Origin: Promethearchaeota archaeon
Lineage (GTDB): Archaea > Asgardarchaeota > Lokiarchaeia > Sigynarchaeales > SOKP01
NCBI GenBank assembly: GCA_030608765.1
Contig: JAUWDN010000077.1
Coordinates: 1 to 6,305 of the forward strand
DNA: 6,305 nucleotides
Reading direction: 5' to 3'
The position numbers and the translations under genes were made by a program. Positions 5,442-6,305 of the stretch are shown piece by piece. Each line of letters begins with the position of its first letter. Positions within the stretch are counted from its first letter, which is position 1. The notes under the pieces are model-generated. The model had not been told where the DNA came from, made no database searches, and saw only the letters and a list, made by a program, of their open reading frames with translations.

Positions 5442-5813
5442 TTAGGTCCAAGCAACCTTATTAACAAAAATTGACCATTCTAGCACTATTAAACCCTCGT
5501 CTCGTGTATGAGCTATAAGATAATCTCCTTCTTTCGTAATCGAACCAATTACATTACCCCTTCCACCAACTATATTTTTGGCAGCTAATTGTATTTCATC
5601 ATTTTTCAAAATCGCGAATCTCAAGTCTTGAAACATTAAAGCGGATTCTTTTTTCCTCCACGCTCTTAGAATTGCTTTAGCTTCTTCGCTTGACAATCGA
5701 AAATCTTCAGATTTGAAAAGAACGTTTCCACTTGAATCCAATACGAAAATTTCTTCCATACCTTCAAATTCTCGTAATTCACTCACTAAATAATCAAAAC
5801 GTTGTTGTTCCAT
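5442..5813 (-). CDS. Small profilin-like (or roadblock/LC7-like) protein
   Basis: The 123-residue soluble protein has no signal peptide, membrane segment or metal motif. The predicted order is helix (4-17), strand-turn-strand around VLDSSGNVLFKS (24-35), helix (41-54), then several strands (63-70, 72-80, 87-93, 97-103) and a C-terminal helix (107-120). The DSSGNVLF turn, the SSEEAKAIL helix and the late strand pairs (NVIGSITKEGDYLIAHT, 87-103) resemble profilin: terminal helices flanking a sheet. Profilins bind actin and Asgard archaea encode divergent functional ones. Roadblock/LC7 proteins, which partner small GTPases, share the N-terminal layout but usually lack the extra late strand pair, so profilin is preferred without certainty. 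An in-frame TAA two codons upstream fixes the ATG start. There is no Shine-Dalgarno, and a TATA box at leaderless distance lies upstream. It is divergent from the DUF2110-like gene. Confidence 0.5.
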   Translation of the reverse strand: MEQQRFDYLVSELREFEGMEEIFVLDSSGNVLFKSEDFRLSSEEAKAILRAWRKKESALMFQDLRFAILKNDEIQLAAKNIVGGRGNVIGSITKEGDYLIAHTRDEGLIVLEWSIFVNKVAWT

Positions 5814-5838
5814 GGCTTACATCATAAAATTCTTATGG

Positions 5839-5848
5839 TTATATTTAA
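5839..5848 (-). promoter_or_regulatory. Probable TATA box of the profilin-like gene
   Basis: TTAAATATAA on the minus strand is centred about 30 bases before the ATG at 5813. With usual archaeal spacing transcription starts within a few bases of that ATG, which agrees with the missing Shine-Dalgarno and suggests a leaderless mRNA. Confidence 0.45.
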
Positions 5849-5963
5849 TGGATCATAAAACTACACCAATTTAAATTTATTTAGAACGAAAAAAGTAACA
5901 TTTATTGAATTAATTGGAATTAATGTGAAATTTTAGATTGGAAAAAATCTTATTAATATTATC

Positions 5964-5969
5964 TTATAA
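5964..5969 (+). promoter_or_regulatory. Possible TATA box of the plus-strand gene
   Basis: TTATAA is centred about 25 bases before the ATG at 5991, and no Shine-Dalgarno is seen, so this gene too may be leaderless. It shares the 177-base divergent region 5814-5990 with the profilin-like gene. Confidence 0.35.
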
Positions 5970-5990
5970 CTCCTATAATTTCGAATTCTT

Positions 5991-6305
5991 ATGGTAAAAA
6001 GCCTAGTTCTTTACGATAAAATCTATAATATATATAAAGAAAGCGATAAAAAACAAATTTCAATTAGGTATCTCAAATATCTAAACGAGTTAGCTCAAAG
6101 TTTTCCTGACATTAAAATCCGATTAAAAAAATTAAGACAGTTTGATAACAGATTTGAAGTTCTGATTTCTGGGCCGGAAGAAATCTTTATTTTTAATATG
6201 TTAAGAAAAAAAGTCGGAACCATAATTGATTTTGAAAAAGTTGAACTAGGTAAGGTATACAAGGGAGTTTTATTAGATGTGGGAAAAGTAGGATTTGGAA
6301 TTTTT
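5991..6305 (+). CDS. DUF2110-like archaeal protein, N-terminal part (cut by window edge)
   Basis: The frame is open from ATG 5991 to the right edge (105 codons) and is bounded upstream by an in-frame TAA at 5976. The start reads MVKSLVLYDKIYNIYKESDK. A basic helical stretch follows (residues 22-48), then a strand-rich part (FEVLISGPEEIFIFNML). The last visible part is EKVELGKVYKGVLLDVGKVG. This final segment looks like the first strands of an S1/OB-type fold (KGVLLDVGKVGFGIF). The arrangement recalls the uncharacterised archaeal DUF2110 family, proteins of over 200 residues with a KVGFG(V/I)-type segment. Recognition is from memory of the family pattern, not a search. It is divergent from the profilin-like gene. 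The role may involve RNA or nucleic acid given the OB-like segment, but this is not shown. Confidence 0.5.
   Translation, partial: MVKSLVLYDKIYNIYKESDKKQISIRYLKYLNELAQSFPDIKIRLKKLRQFDNRFEVLISGPEEIFIFNMLRKKVGTIIDFEKVELGKVYKGVLLDVGKVGFGIF

Noticed and set aside
5820..5830. C-box-like ATGATGT on the minus strand, hinting at a C/D box RNA
   Set aside because: The C box is imperfect and no D box (CTGA) with proper spacing was seen nearby; it is better explained as the leader/promoter of the profilin-like gene.
1..6305. Mobile element, prophage or CRISPR signals
   Set aside because: No transposase, integrase, terminal repeats, tRNA or spacer-repeat arrays were seen; the region looks like stable core chromosome.

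Overview
The window is archaeal chromosomal DNA with low GC content. The evidence is an exosome gene cluster of archaeal type (Rrp4, Rrp41, Rrp42), the archaeal SBDS protein, a 20S proteasome alpha subunit, and TATA-like boxes at about the expected distance upstream of several starts. The AT-rich spacers, a profilin-like small protein and an HdrC-type redox protein suggest a Lokiarchaeia-like (Asgard/Promethearchaeota) genome. That placement is inferred from gene character, not from a phylogeny.

Layout, read along the minus strand from right to left. A 123-residue profilin-like or roadblock-like protein lies at 5813-5442. After a 315-base AT-rich spacer comes a membrane redox protein (5126-3930) that joins a six-helix ferric-reductase-like domain to an HdrC-type domain for two 4Fe-4S clusters. 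After a 232-base spacer comes psmA (3697-2978). Then follow SBDS (2860-2069), Rrp4 (1977-1168), Rrp41 (1167-400) and the start of Rrp42 (403 to the left edge). The last three are packed with no gap: Rrp4 stop abuts Rrp41 start, and Rrp41 stop overlaps Rrp42 start. On the plus strand, a divergent gene starts at 5991 and runs off the right edge. It resembles the archaeal DUF2110 family.

The block psmA-SBDS-rrp4-rrp41-rrp42 is the known archaeal proteasome/exosome superoperon, joining protein degradation, 60S-type ribosome maturation, and phosphorolytic RNA decay and 3' tailing. Rrp41 keeps its catalytic and phosphate-binding residues, so the exosome should be active. Rrp4 carries an unusual RG-rich insert in its S1 region and an acidic N-terminal tail. 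SBDS has an enlarged first domain.

The redox protein is the most unusual gene. Its four candidate haem histidines have the same helix positions and spacings (14 and 13 residues) as NOX/ferric reductases, and its soluble part is an HdrC-like dicluster module with no HdrA or HdrB gene beside it here. It probably moves electrons between a cytosolic HdrC-type partner and the membrane.
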